Source: Granulosicoccus sp045106475
GTDB lineage: Bacteria; Pseudomonadota; Gammaproteobacteria; Granulosicoccales; Granulosicoccaceae
Direction of reading: 5' to 3'
NCBI GenBank assembly: GCA_045106475.1
Contig: JBGCEO010000008.1
Location: 21,211 to 85,210 of the forward strand
Length of the DNA stretch: 64,000 bases
Positions 44,995-54,821 of this stretch are shown here, piece by piece. Under the pieces are notes generated by a model that did no database searches, was not told the origin of the DNA, and worked only from the letters and a program-made list of their open reading frames with translations. The position numbers and the translations under genes are program-made. Each line of letters starts with the position of its first letter. The first letter of the stretch is position 1.

Positions 44995-45189
44995 CTATCT
45001 GGAATCCTTAGCCAAAGCCTCGATTTCTTCGAGACTTAATGCCCTGGCTTCCTCTTCAAGCATAACGGGTATGCCATCTCTAATAGGGAAGGCTAAAGCG
45101 GCCTGTCTAGACCAAAGCTCATCATCACGTTTGATTAGTTTGCCTTTGGTAACCGGGCAAACCAGAATATCAAGAAGTTTTTTATCCAT
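44995..45189 (-). CDS. Trm112 family protein (YcaR-like)
   Basis: Small protein of 64 residues with the bacterial Trm112 pattern: MDKKLLDILVCPVTKGKL, then a basic/aromatic middle and AALAFPIRDGIPVMLEEEAR. One cysteine is seen (VCPVTKG); the second of the zinc pair found in many members is missing. In eukaryotes and archaea Trm112 activates methyltransferases; bacterial relatives are less defined. It is 59 bases downstream of the DUF934 gene on the same strand and may be cotranscribed with it. Confidence 0.85.
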   Translation of the reverse strand: MDKKLLDILVCPVTKGKLIKRDDELWSRQAALAFPIRDGIPVMLEEEARALSLEEIEALAKDSR

Positions 45190-45248
45190 GGCACTGAGTC
45201 TATCGCAGACTCAGTGCAACGTGTCCGATCTGCAGGTAGTGAAGTGCA

Positions 45249-45728
45249 CTAGCCGGCCAGTGGCAGTGCGTAGCTTGGTTGATAGTTAAGCTGAAATCTG
45301 GATAGAATCTGCTCGACTAGAGTGTGATCTGGTTCGACAGGAAACTCGAAAGCGTCAATACCGGCCCTGGCCATAAAGAGAATCTGATCCACGCGCACGT
45401 CACCAGTGGCCCGTAACTCTCCCGCGAACGACAGTTGCTTGCGCAATACTCTAGCCTGGCTATATCCTCGGCCGTCGGTGTACACCGGAAAATCAATCGA
45501 GATGAGTTGTAACTGATCCAAATAGGGAGCTAAGGGTGTGACATCATCGTCGCTATTTAGCCAGACACCTGAGATGATCCGGTGCTGCTTTGATTCAATG
45601 TCCAGAAATCGAGCTAGACTGCAAAGAAGCGGATGTTCTGACGAATCGCTAGCGGGCAAGGCGTCTTCGTCTGCAAGACGCACCCAGGCATTTTCGTTGA
45701 CCCAATGGCCATTACGCAGCAGTGGCAT
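45249..45728 (-). CDS. DUF934 protein linked to sulfite reduction
   Basis: Protein of 159 residues in the DUF934 family, which in proteobacteria is coded next to assimilatory sulfite reductase. Visible segments are IDFPVYTDGRGYSQARVLR, GELRATGDVRVDQILFMARAGIDAFE and a C-terminal FQLNYQPSYALPLAG, all family-typical. Its start overlaps the hemoprotein gene stop by 17 bases, so translation is coupled. Its biochemical role is not established; assistance to sulfite reductase is inferred from conserved position. Confidence 0.85.
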   Translation of the reverse strand: MPLLRNGHWVNENAWVRLADEDALPASDSSEHPLLCSLARFLDIESKQHRIISGVWLNSDDDVTPLAPYLDQLQLISIDFPVYTDGRGYSQARVLRKQLSFAGELRATGDVRVDQILFMARAGIDAFEFPVEPDHTLVEQILSRFQLNYQPSYALPLAG

Positions 45729-47424
45729 AAACTTTCTCCTTAAAGGGGGTGGGGCCTAATCTCACGACGACATCGTGAAAGCTCTCTCCCGGATCTCGAT
45801 TGATTACGTAAGCCTGAAGCAATAGCTCAATGGCATTAGCTACTTGGTCTTTGGCGATGGCCTTGCCCAATCGCTGGCCAAGTTTGGCTGCATTGCCGGC
45901 ATGCCCGCCCACTGTGAGCTGGTACCATTCCACGCCACCTTTGTCGACACCTAGAATGCCAATATCACCGATATGATGATGTCCACAGGCATTCATGCAT
46001 CCTGAGATCTTGATGCTGATATCACCCAGTTCATGTTGGTAGTCCAAATCCTCAAATCGCTGGTAGATCTGGTCGTATATCGCAAGGGTGCCCGCATTGG
46101 CGAGTGAGCAATAATCCAAACCCGGGCACACAATCATGTCGGTGAGTTTGCCAAGGTTGGGTGTTGCTAGTTTTACTTGCTTAAGTTCATTCCAAAGATC
46201 AAACAGGCAATCAATCGGCACATGGGCCAGCACGAGATTTTGTTCGTGGGTAGTTCGTATTTCACCGAGACTAAATTCATCTGCCAATTGAGCTATGCGA
46301 TCCATTTGATCAGCTGTTATGTCCCCTGCGGGTAGGCCTGGTGCCTTGAGTGAAACATAAACTATTCTACGACCACTATCGCGATGTGCACGAGTATTGG
46401 ATTGATACCATTGATTAAACAGAGGGTTGTTTAGCGTCTGTTCCGGATGTAGCCAGATCAGGTTTTTATCTTGTGGTTCAGATTCTTGATCTGCATCGGT
46501 CGCATCGCCTGCCTGCACTAGTTGTCCAAGCATGGGAGCAACAGGAAACTGTGCTTTTAATTTGTCGATGTCGGCCTTTGAGAATGTATCGTCGCTATGC
46601 TGCGAGTCGTGCCATTGCGCTTCGACCTTTTCGCGAAATGTGTCGATTCCCAAAGCGTTAACAAGGATTTTTATCCTTGCTTTGTACAGGTTGTCACGTC
46701 GACCTTCCAGATTGTAAACGCGCAATATAGCAGCCAGGTAAGTGAGTAGATGCTCGCTTGGCAAGAAGGATCGAATGGTTTGTCCGATGTAAGGGGTGCG
46801 ACCCAGACCACCGCCAACCAGTACTTCAAAACCAGTCTCACCGAGTTCGTTTTTTATCAGGCGTAAGCCGATATCGTGCACCTGGATAGCGGCTCTGTCA
46901 CTGGTGGCACCAGTGACAGCGATCTTGAATTTTCTTGGCAGCCAGTTGAATTCAGGGTGAAGAGTAGACCACTGACGTATAAGCTCGCACCACGGACGCG
47001 GATCTTCGACTTCATCAGCCACCGCACCTGCTAGTGGATCAGTGGTGGTATTGCGAATGCAGTTGCCGCTGGTCTGAATCGCGTGCATGTCGACGTCTGC
47101 CAATTCAGCTAGCAGGTCAGGCACGTCTGCCAGTTCTGGCCAGTTATATTGAATGTTCTGACGCGTGGTAATATGCCCATAGTCCTTGTCGTACACGCGA
47201 GCGATGTGTGCCAGTTTTCTTAGCTGTTTGCTGGAGAGCAACCCATAAGGAATTGCCACACGAAGCATGTACGCCTTTCTTTGCAGGTATAGCCCATTGC
47301 GTAAGCGCAACTGCTTGAATTCGTCTTCCTCTAGCTCACCGTTCAGGTAGCGCCCGGTTTGTTCACGAAACTCCGCTACACGATCGTTTAGGAAGTGACG
47401 GTCATACTCAGTATATTGATACAT
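45712..47424 (-). CDS. Assimilatory nitrite/sulfite reductase hemoprotein
   Basis: Siroheme/[4Fe-4S] reductase of 570 residues, most likely reducing sulfite to sulfide for cysteine synthesis. Siroheme and cluster motifs are seen: IQTSGNCIRNTTTDPLAG, the cluster cysteines in CPGLDYCSLANAG and ISGCMNACGHHHIGDIGILG. Two ferredoxin-like half domains start near YGLLSSKQLRKLAHIARVY and FSLGEIRTTHEQNLVLAH. Nitrite is a possible alternative substrate, but coupling with DUF934 favours sulfite. The upstream reductase gene (2-base gap) probably supplies electrons through ferredoxin. Confidence 0.9.
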   Translation of the reverse strand: MYQYTEYDRHFLNDRVAEFREQTGRYLNGELEEDEFKQLRLRNGLYLQRKAYMLRVAIPYGLLSSKQLRKLAHIARVYDKDYGHITTRQNIQYNWPELADVPDLLAELADVDMHAIQTSGNCIRNTTTDPLAGAVADEVEDPRPWCELIRQWSTLHPEFNWLPRKFKIAVTGATSDRAAIQVHDIGLRLIKNELGETGFEVLVGGGLGRTPYIGQTIRSFLPSEHLLTYLAAILRVYNLEGRRDNLYKARIKILVNALGIDTFREKVEAQWHDSQHSDDTFSKADIDKLKAQFPVAPMLGQLVQAGDATDADQESEPQDKNLIWLHPEQTLNNPLFNQWYQSNTRAHRDSGRRIVYVSLKAPGLPAGDITADQMDRIAQLADEFSLGEIRTTHEQNLVLAHVPIDCLFDLWNELKQVKLATPNLGKLTDMIVCPGLDYCSLANAGTLAIYDQIYQRFEDLDYQHELGDISIKISGCMNACGHHHIGDIGILGVDKGGVEWYQLTVGGHAGNAAKLGQRLGKAIAKDQVANAIELLLQAYVINRDPGESFHDVVVRLGPTPFKEKVYATAA

Positions 47425-47426
47425 AT

Positions 47427-48506
47427 CTATGCCGCCTCTACGTCGTTTTCGGAGTAGGGGTCATCAACTCCCAGTCTTTCATGCATAACCGGACTTGTAG
47501 TTGTGTACTGTAAATGAACCTTTTTGCCCGGGTTTAGCTGCTCTTTGATTGCGAACGCTGCAAGGGCGGCTTCATGGAAGCCCGACAGGATCAGTTTTTT
47601 CTTTCCCGGGTACCAGTTAATGTCACCAACCGCAAATAAACCGGCTTCGCTTGATTGAAATTTCTCGGTATCCACGCGAATCTGGTTGCCTTTGAGATCA
47701 AGTCCCCATTGGGCGATCGGCCCAAGTTTTGGGGACAATCCAAAAAACACGAGCAAATGATCAAGCTCAACCCGACGAGCGACACCGTCAGCCCCAGTTA
47801 CCTCGATACTCCTTAGTGGTGCCACAGCTGCATTACTGGAAGTTGTCTCAGCTGTGGAAAATCGACTCACGTTACCGATGAGAAATTGCATCTCGTAGTT
47901 ATCGCATAACTCTTTCATGCGAGATACCGACGCAGGTGAAGCTTTGAATTTATCCGAACGATGAATCAGCAAAACACTATTGGCACGCTCATGCATATCC
48001 AGGGCCCAATCCAGCGCTGAATCTCCACCTCCAAGAATCACTATGTCTTTACCAGCATGAAGCTCAGGATCTTTTATGGAATAGAACACATCCTGTCCAA
48101 TGCGCTCCTCTATACCGGGTAACTTTAATCTGACGGGAGCGAAGGAGCCAACCCCTCCAGCTACTATCACGGATTTAGCGAGAAAGTGCTGATCCTGAGT
48201 GGTATGGAGGTAGAAACGCCCGTCTGTTTGGCGCTCCAGGACATCTACTTGCTGATTAAAATGGAACGTAGGATCAAATGGCGCTATCTGCTCTAATAAG
48301 CGATCAATCAGTTCCTGTGCGCCAATTGTAGGGTAGGCTGGAATGTCGTAAATTGGTTTGTTGGGGTAGAGCTCTGCGCATTGACCGCCCGGTTTTGGCA
48401 GCGACTCGATTACATGAGTCTGTATGTCGAGTAAGCCTAATTCGAATACCTGAAACAAGCCACAAGGTCCGGCGCCAATAATGACAACATCGGTTTCGAT
48501 CATCAT
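47427..48506 (-). CDS. Ferredoxin-NADP reductase, thioredoxin-reductase-like type
   Basis: FAD-dependent oxidoreductase of 359 residues of the YumC/ThnR-like group. FAD motif VVIIGAGPCGLFQVFELG; substrate-side GGQCAELYPNKPIYDIPAYP (the G-G-Q-x-x-x-x-Y-P-x-K segment of this group); NADP motif IVILGGGDSALDWALD; C-terminal FAVGDINWYPGKKKLILSGFHEAAL. The CxxC of thioredoxin reductases is absent. It would reduce ferredoxin with NADPH. The neighbouring hemoprotein and DUF934 genes suggest the electrons go to sulfite reduction. ATG at 48506 or 48503. It starts the three-gene unit. Confidence 0.9.
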   Translation of the reverse strand: MMIETDVVIIGAGPCGLFQVFELGLLDIQTHVIESLPKPGGQCAELYPNKPIYDIPAYPTIGAQELIDRLLEQIAPFDPTFHFNQQVDVLERQTDGRFYLHTTQDQHFLAKSVIVAGGVGSFAPVRLKLPGIEERIGQDVFYSIKDPELHAGKDIVILGGGDSALDWALDMHERANSVLLIHRSDKFKASPASVSRMKELCDNYEMQFLIGNVSRFSTAETTSSNAAVAPLRSIEVTGADGVARRVELDHLLVFFGLSPKLGPIAQWGLDLKGNQIRVDTEKFQSSEAGLFAVGDINWYPGKKKLILSGFHEAALAAFAIKEQLNPGKKVHLQYTTTSPVMHERLGVDDPYSENDVEAA

Positions 48507-48705
48507 GGAAAAGCATCTGCTTGAACAAGGAAGGCCTTATTGGAGCAGGCCTGGCAGATTTTGTTAAAGGCTTTTTTGCTATTTAGTTATTCAGTTAAGC
48601 TATAAGCAGATTTTTGGTCTGTGTTTTTTTGTATGTTGCTGAAAAATAAACTGTATTTGAGTTTATGGAGAGAGCTGAATCAGCAGAAGTTTACGCAGAT
48701 GTAAA

Positions 48706-48735
48706 AAAGCCACCGAATTGTCGTTCGGTGGCTTT
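48706..48735 (-). terminator. Strong terminator of the pilY1 operon
   Basis: A 12-bp perfect stem: arms 48706-48717 and 48724-48735, core AGCCACCGAA/TTCGGTGGCT, with a 6-base loop. On the minus strand it is followed by a run of T (complement of the A-run at 48703-48708), the arrangement of a rho-independent terminator. It lies about 50 bases after the pilY1 stop. Confidence 0.9.
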
Positions 48736-48782
48736 GCTGTAACTACGCATTAACTAACTACGTTTAATGAGTCGAGCTGAAA

Positions 48783-51700
48783 TTAATCCTCCGGGCCACT
48801 GGCTGTGATCTCGGCGGGCGATTGCTCGCCGCGCCCTTTGTCCTGCCAGTAGGTGCGTTGTGTGAGGTTGTTAAAGTCAGCATCTACAGGTTGTTCGGTA
48901 CTAACAAGAACGGTAGTTCCGATTTCATTGCCGCTTTCAGTAATCAAGGCAGTCGGTGGGGGTGGTATCCCACCTTGTTTTAATTGCTTTTTACGATCTT
49001 CTTTGGTGAATTCTTCAGTTTTATACGTGACCTGATTTCCTTCTTCTTCCTCATCGGTACCGCCGCTTTCAGATTCGTCATTTCCGTCGTCATCAAGATC
49101 AAGCGTGGGTGCACCATTCATTACATCCACCACATAGATGGATCCACCACCTATTGCCGGCGAGCAGGCATCTCCTGTTGACTCTGGTTCATACGAAGTA
49201 AAGACTACCTGGTTGTTGATCGTGATACTGTTACCCATGATCTTTTCTCCGTTGCCCTCCAGTTCCAGCATCCAGCCATAGTGGTTGTACACAGGATCAA
49301 GATCATCAGTTACATTGGCCAAGTCGTCTTCGGTCAAAGGCTTCCAGTCCGGTGAGTTTACCGTGCCTGTATTTTTACCGTAACCCTCAGGTTTTGTATA
49401 CACACTATGTGAGCGGATCATATAGAAACGATCTTCAACGACATCATTGAGCGGGTGAGCGCGCCATCCAGACCCCAGACTCACAGATAGAAAACGTTTG
49501 CCGTCTTGTGCAATTAAGGCAACATCCGGCTCATTGTAGAGTCTTCGTGCCTGATTAGCACTACTACCGTTAAGCTTGGCAAGAACACCGCCGTCTACCA
49601 AATCACCGCTCTGATGAAAAGGTGTAAAGTCAAAGCGCCAGAGCTGTCCTCCCATATCACCCACATACATCTGATCTGCCATATCATCCAGATTGATATC
49701 AATAACCCGTATGTCTGCAGGGATGCTGTAGTCCATATCGGCGAATTGTTTGTCACCACCGGCTTCACCTGATCCAACCCATAGGCGTTGACCTGTTTCT
49801 GCATCGACAATGTAGATAGCAGCGCCGCTATCATCAGTTGGCTGAGATGCTGACAGCGTAGCCGGATTGGGATCCTGAGTGGTTGCATAGCCCCCGCCAA
49901 AGATCAGAACCTTTTTGACAGTATTGTTTATCATGAGTGAGGTCGGAACCATTCGCGACCAGGTTTGCCCGAGTTCTGCGAAATCGCCCGTACCGCCTTT
50001 GATCTGCCACACAAGCTTAGGGTTCAACCGATCAGATACATCAAATGCATAATAGTCGCTGCCGCCGCGGCGCATACCTACAAATAAGTAGGCTTTTTCA
50101 CCAGCGTCTACAGTGACATTGTTGTTGTCGTCTTCGTGCCAGACTGATAGATCGCCATCCAGACCATAAGGGTGTTTTGTTGATTGCTGGTTTTCATAAA
50201 ATGGTGCTATGTTTTTCAACAATTCTTTGGGCATGATGGAATAAAGCTCGGTTCCATTCTCATGCTCAATCGCGTGTAACATGCCTTCATTGGTTGCAAC
50301 AAATATGGTCGTGTGTGTATTAGCTCCATTCTCATAATTCAAGATAACGGGGCGTGCATGCATGGGATCGCCGATGTGCGTGCGTACCTCATCTACATCC
50401 CCATTCAAGTTGTTGTCCAGGATATCGACTCCGCGCGCCCATTTCAGGAGATCGGTACGGTATGCGTTTCTTTCTGCAGCATTGCCATACGTACTGGCAA
50501 TACCCAGATCGGCTTCGGTGATTTCAACGTTATCTTCGTGTAGCAGATACTTACTTTGAGATGGCAAGTTGATTCCACCAGTAGGAATAGAATTGTTTGT
50601 ATAGGTGAACATACGCCTGGAACCCACATTATTGGGTCCTGCCAACGAGATCTTACTGGCCACTCCACCTGCAGGTACTGAGCTACCATCGGGAGCGTCA
50701 CTCCACCAGCTTTTTGCGCCATCTTTGAAGAAGCCGCTGGTGTCATCAATGGCAAGATCGAAATTAGCATCCTGGATAGTGACTTCACCATTGCCATTTG
50801 CACCAAGGTGATAGCGTTTCAAGTTACCAGACCAGCTAGGACGAGCGTCTGGCTTGAACAGCGCAAAATAAATATCGTTTCTATGCGTCAGGCGATTGAA
50901 CTGATTCACAGTTGCACCTGGAGCAACAAAACTGGTATCGACTGCCAAAACATCACCAAGAATATCCTGAAAAACTGCGACCAGCTCTTCGGATGAAGCA
51001 GCATCGTAATACGTGCCACCACCTGCGCCTGCCAAGTCTGCCAGGAAGCTACTGTTGATATTGAATCCAATAGTATAAGTGCTGATGTTTTGCATTCTGG
51101 CTATGTTTTGATTGTGATCTGTCTCTTCCAACCAGGTAGCCAATTCACGACCACAAGCCTCATTACCACTTGAAGGATCGCATGAAGGTGCTCCGATCAA
51201 AGACTTTACTTTGGAGATTGCTGTGTTACTGGTGGGCACACCATCAGAAAGAAAAACAATGTGATTGGTCTGACAGCTATCAGCCAAAGGTGATTTGTAG
51301 GTTGCTGATCCGGTGATCTCCTCATGTGTACAGCTAGAACCTTCCAGATTTGCATCACTACAGCCTGCAGGTCGGCTTACAGAACCTCCTGTATAACTAT
51401 CTGGATGAGAAACTCGGTGATATCGGTGACGGTAGTAACCACGTTCAGTTCCATAATCTACAGGGCCACCCAGCATGTACTGAACGGCTTCGTAGTATGC
51501 TGCGACGATTGGCGTACCACCGGTTGCGCTTAGCTCGTTAACCACTTTTTTCATATCATCTCTAGCGGTGTTATATACAATCTGACCACCACCGGATGAG
51601 CCTATATTCGTCCTGTATTCAACGCTGAGTTTTGCTGCAGCTGGTTGCTCTCCATCGTACGACTCGAAATAACGCCGCCCTGTTCCCGTACTGCCTTCGC

Positions 51701-53111
51701 TAATTCTAAATGCCATATCATTGTTTGACAGCCAGCCAGGGCGATCAACAATCGTTTGTACCAATGTTGATAGGTCGGGAGTGGAGACCTTTTCGTTAAC
51801 AGCCCAAATGTCTGAACTGGTTATTGGCCAGGCCACTGTTGCAGCAGCAGTTGCTTGATTGGCAATCCACCAATTATCAATTATCAGTGGGGGCGCACTG
51901 TCGGTGTTTTCGATTTCAAACGTTAAATCCAGCGTATCGTTACGAGAATCGTCAACCTCAAATTGAATCGAGGCGTTTTCAATAATGGAACCCTGAGGAA
52001 TTGCAAGGTTAGTAAAACGGAGTCGATTCAGAACTCTGCTGTTCGAACCGTTTCCCCGGCGTGGCATACGAACTTGAGTTCGATCCGCTCTGATTTTACC
52101 GTTGTGAAGCCTTTGTTCAGCATCATCGATGCTGCTGTCTATCTGAGCTAGAGCGCGTTTCCTAACGCAGCCTTGATTGGCCGGTATACTTTCTGAGTCG
52201 TAGGTGATTCTCAACAGAGCTGCTCTACTTGGACTGTTGTTGTAGGAATACGCCCTGCGTTCACCGGTACCCTCTACGATGAATCCGAGTGAATTACCTC
52301 CGCACCAGTTGGGACGATCAGCAATTTCCTGAACAATGGCACTTAAATCCGGAGATTGATAGATGTTTCCGGTCGTCCAGGCTTCTGGGTCCCAGGCAAC
52401 AGATTCGCTTGTTTTTACAGAATCCCTTAAGTAATAGTTGGTCGTAGCGATAACGGGTGCGTCATCTATGTCATGTCCGTGGATTGTGAGGTCAGCATCG
52501 CCACTATTGTTGGCGGTTGACGTAAATTCTATTGACGCACTTGTGATGGTGGCGCCTGACGGAATCTCGATATCCTGAAATCTATAACCAACCAGCTGTG
52601 GATTGTTGCCTGATTGGCCCATGCTGAGATGGTTTCCCCATTGTTCCATGCCTCCATTGTTAACGTACTGCTCCATGTCGTCATCTTCCTGAGCAATTCG
52701 AGATACCAAATTCACACTGCCGCAGTCATTGTTTGGACAGATGGGTTCTTCGATGCCTGTAACCGGGTACAACACAGACCCACCACCATAAAATCCGTTC
52801 ATACGCATCAAACCGACGTTTACGTTGGTTGAATTATCAAGGATGGTATTGAGTGCGGATTTCATGCGCTCCAGGCGAGTGCCTGAGTAGCCACCATCTC
52901 CTGAATTCATTGACCCTGAAGTATCTAACACAAACAGCACATTCGGGTGCACATTAGTATTGGGATCTACCTGCCCAAAAAAAACTTCAGTGTCATCTGC
53001 ATAGGCAGTTGAATAGAGAGAAGCCACACTGATTAGCAAGCCACTGGCCAGGGCAAATACTTTTGTACTCAACGGCTTTGACGTTAGATTGGACGACTTG
53101 ATACTGTTCAT
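48783..53111 (-). CDS. pilY1: Type IV pilus tip adhesin/biogenesis protein PilY1 with split VWA domain
   Basis: Large protein of 1442 residues. Signal peptide (VFALASGLLISVASLYSTAYA); von Willebrand A domain with MIDAS DTSGSM (63-68), resuming with TGGTP (about 530) and IVFLSDGVP. Between them, two homologous beta-sandwich units sit at about 174-304 and 365-500 (YRFQDIEIPSGATITSASIEF-like and LRFTNLAIPQGSIIENASIQF-like starts; both contain DRPxW near the end). The C-terminal PilY1 beta-propeller has IGDPMHARPVI, VATNEGMLHAIEHENG and a calcium-loop-like INLDDMADQMYVGDMGGQLWRFD. An acidic, Glu-rich tail follows. PilY1 supports pilus extension and surface sensing in Pseudomonas. It is last in the minus-strand minor pilin operon. 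Confidence 0.93.
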   Translation of the reverse strand: MNSIKSSNLTSKPLSTKVFALASGLLISVASLYSTAYADDTEVFFGQVDPNTNVHPNVLFVLDTSGSMNSGDGGYSGTRLERMKSALNTILDNSTNVNVGLMRMNGFYGGGSVLYPVTGIEEPICPNNDCGSVNLVSRIAQEDDDMEQYVNNGGMEQWGNHLSMGQSGNNPQLVGYRFQDIEIPSGATITSASIEFTSTANNSGDADLTIHGHDIDDAPVIATTNYYLRDSVKTSESVAWDPEAWTTGNIYQSPDLSAIVQEIADRPNWCGGNSLGFIVEGTGERRAYSYNNSPSRAALLRITYDSESIPANQGCVRKRALAQIDSSIDDAEQRLHNGKIRADRTQVRMPRRGNGSNSRVLNRLRFTNLAIPQGSIIENASIQFEVDDSRNDTLDLTFEIENTDSAPPLIIDNWWIANQATAAATVAWPITSSDIWAVNEKVSTPDLSTLVQTIVDRPGWLSNNDMAFRISEGSTGTGRRYFESYDGEQPAAAKLSVEYRTNIGSSGGGQIVYNTARDDMKKVVNELSATGGTPIVAAYYEAVQYMLGGPVDYGTERGYYRHRYHRVSHPDSYTGGSVSRPAGCSDANLEGSSCTHEEITGSATYKSPLADSCQTNHIVFLSDGVPTSNTAISKVKSLIGAPSCDPSSGNEACGRELATWLEETDHNQNIARMQNISTYTIGFNINSSFLADLAGAGGGTYYDAASSEELVAVFQDILGDVLAVDTSFVAPGATVNQFNRLTHRNDIYFALFKPDARPSWSGNLKRYHLGANGNGEVTIQDANFDLAIDDTSGFFKDGAKSWWSDAPDGSSVPAGGVASKISLAGPNNVGSRRMFTYTNNSIPTGGINLPSQSKYLLHEDNVEITEADLGIASTYGNAAERNAYRTDLLKWARGVDILDNNLNGDVDEVRTHIGDPMHARPVILNYENGANTHTTIFVATNEGMLHAIEHENGTELYSIMPKELLKNIAPFYENQQSTKHPYGLDGDLSVWHEDDNNNVTVDAGEKAYLFVGMRRGGSDYYAFDVSDRLNPKLVWQIKGGTGDFAELGQTWSRMVPTSLMINNTVKKVLIFGGGYATTQDPNPATLSASQPTDDSGAAIYIVDAETGQRLWVGSGEAGGDKQFADMDYSIPADIRVIDINLDDMADQMYVGDMGGQLWRFDFTPFHQSGDLVDGGVLAKLNGSSANQARRLYNEPDVALIAQDGKRFLSVSLGSGWRAHPLNDVVEDRFYMIRSHSVYTKPEGYGKNTGTVNSPDWKPLTEDDLANVTDDLDPVYNHYGWMLELEGNGEKIMGNSITINNQVVFTSYEPESTGDACSPAIGGGSIYVVDVMNGAPTLDLDDDGNDESESGGTDEEEEGNQVTYKTEEFTKEDRKKQLKQGGIPPPPTALITESGNEIGTTVLVSTEQPVDADFNNLTQRTYWQDKGRGEQSPAEITASGPED

Positions 53112-53168
53112 ATGCCTACCTCTATGAGGTTGAAACTAAATGACTAAAAAGAAAAAAATAACGGATGT

Positions 53169-53636
53169 TCAACTACCAGGTGGTGCGATGCGATATGCGC
53201 CTTGTTCGACACTCGATTGAGAACGGACACTTGGAATGGCGCTCACACCTCTGGCAACAAATCGATGGCTTATAAAGGTGCTTGCCCCTTCGCCCATTGA
53301 GAATCCTTCTGCTATACCTTCACCCATGTATTTGAGTGTGGATACTGATTCAAGGCCTATGTCCAGGCGCACTGCCGCTATGGGCAGAACGACCGGATCT
53401 TTTCCCTTTCCATTGTTGATTGTCACTGCCAGACTGTTTCTATCGTTCAGTGCCAGATCTGCGGCTGATTCCGCTGCCTGAAAGGTGGTCGAAGACTGGA
53501 TAGCATTGACCGCCATTCTGTTTTCCAATGTTGAGCTGCGCATAACGGATACGCCCATGACCGACAACATGAAAATCATGATCATGGCCACCAATAGAGC
53601 GCTACCGCGCTCAGAATGTCGAATTTTCATTCTCAA
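53169..53636 (-). CDS. pilX: Minor pilin PilX
   Basis: Minor pilin-like protein of 155 residues. The N-terminus RHSERGSALLVAMIMIFMLS is the PilX form, with cleavage after glycine in ERG-SALLVAM; the usual phenylalanine is absent, as in PilX of Pseudomonas. The conserved SSTLENRMAVN and TFQAAESAADLAL follow. Together with FimT, PilV, PilW and PilE it primes pilus assembly and helps incorporate PilY1, coded 57 bases downstream. The gap to pilW is 9 bases. Confidence 0.88.
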   Translation of the reverse strand: MRMKIRHSERGSALLVAMIMIFMLSVMGVSVMRSSTLENRMAVNAIQSSTTFQAAESAADLALNDRNSLAVTINNGKGKDPVVLPIAAVRLDIGLESVSTLKYMGEGIAEGFSMGEGASTFISHRFVARGVSAIPSVRSQSSVEQGAYRIAPPGS

Positions 53637-53645
53637 GCTCCTGTA

Positions 53646-54821
53646 TCAGTCGCGGCGATTTCTGATTTTAACTGTGGTGTTGAAGGCAAGTCTGAATCGC
53701 TGATCTTTTTCATGAACATCAAGGCCGTTGCCTGCGCTGGCATCTTTGGCGGCGATTGGCTGACCAGCCAGTACATAGGTATTAGTATCGTCAGATTGTG
53801 AAATTCGATCGTACGAATTCATGAGCAATCCGATACGAATACTCTCCACGGCTTTTGGGTCGTACAGAGCGTCATCGGGCAGGACATAGCTTAGACCCTG
53901 AGCACTGACACGAACTCCAAAGGCAATACGCATGTTTTCAACGCCTCTGACCAGTTCGGTAGGCGGATTGTTAACAGGATCCCCGTAAGGCAGAGATTGC
54001 TGATACAGAGCGGTAATTGGGTCTCCATCATCATTGGTCAGCCCAGTGTCCCCTACGTAATACACGCTGGAAACAAAACGCATAAACTTCGTTTCATTGT
54101 CAGTGCCGGGACCGCCGTTGTAGGCCTGTGTGAGTGCGCCACTGTTATTCTCCGGTGCACTGTGCCCAACCGTGGCTGTATTGGTTCCTTCGACAACAGA
54201 GCTGGCCCTGAAGATGTCTGCGATTACACAATTACCGATGAGGGCATAGTCTCCTGCTGTTAGATTGAAATCAATATCATTAGCCCCCGGTGTTGTATCA
54301 ACAACAATAGGACCTGTTGCATCCGGGACACCCCCGACGCTTACCTGTTGAGCTAAGGGATAAGTATCAGGAGAGCCGAACTGCAGCGTCAGAGAATGCG
54401 TGCCAGCTATGGCTGAATGATTTGCAGGTACAAAGCCCAATGGAGGTGAGGGTTGCCAAAGACTACCTGCGCCAACTATAGAGCCCATCGCTGCAGTCGC
54501 ATGAAAATCAGCTGTGGGCAGGGTTGCAGCCAGCAGATTGGCTGGTCCACTATTGATATCCACGCAGCCCTGGAATCCTGCCATTCTGATGTCTTTGGCC
54601 AGCGTATCAAGAGCAAAACGTGCATTTTCCTGTATATCTGCCATCGCAGAATTAAGATCGCTACTGCGCTTGTTACCAGCGAACACAGAAATCATACCGG
54701 CCAAAAGTATTAAGCCCAATGCCATGGCAACGAGCAACTCCACCAGCGAGAATGCTCTTATTGCATGGACGTGTAAGTGCTGTGTTTTCCGGATGCTGGA
54801 CATTCTTACGCCGCCGCTCAT
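53646..54821 (-). CDS. pilW: Minor pilin PilW
   Basis: Minor pilin of 391 residues with a prepilin-type signal AIRAFSLVELLVAMALGLILLAGMI (glycine at the usual cleavage point is replaced by alanine, RA-FSLVE). SSDLNSAMADIQENARFALDTLAKDIRMAGFQGC is the family signature with the PilW cysteine. The C-terminus VRGVENMRIAFGVRVS and ESIRIGLLMNS matches PilW. The start overlaps the pilV stop as ATGA. A paralogue lies at 58366-59490. Confidence 0.9.
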   Translation of the reverse strand: MSGGVRMSSIRKTQHLHVHAIRAFSLVELLVAMALGLILLAGMISVFAGNKRSSDLNSAMADIQENARFALDTLAKDIRMAGFQGCVDINSGPANLLAATLPTADFHATAAMGSIVGAGSLWQPSPPLGFVPANHSAIAGTHSLTLQFGSPDTYPLAQQVSVGGVPDATGPIVVDTTPGANDIDFNLTAGDYALIGNCVIADIFRASSVVEGTNTATVGHSAPENNSGALTQAYNGGPGTDNETKFMRFVSSVYYVGDTGLTNDDGDPITALYQQSLPYGDPVNNPPTELVRGVENMRIAFGVRVSAQGLSYVLPDDALYDPKAVESIRIGLLMNSYDRISQSDDTNTYVLAGQPIAAKDASAGNGLDVHEKDQRFRLAFNTTVKIRNRRD

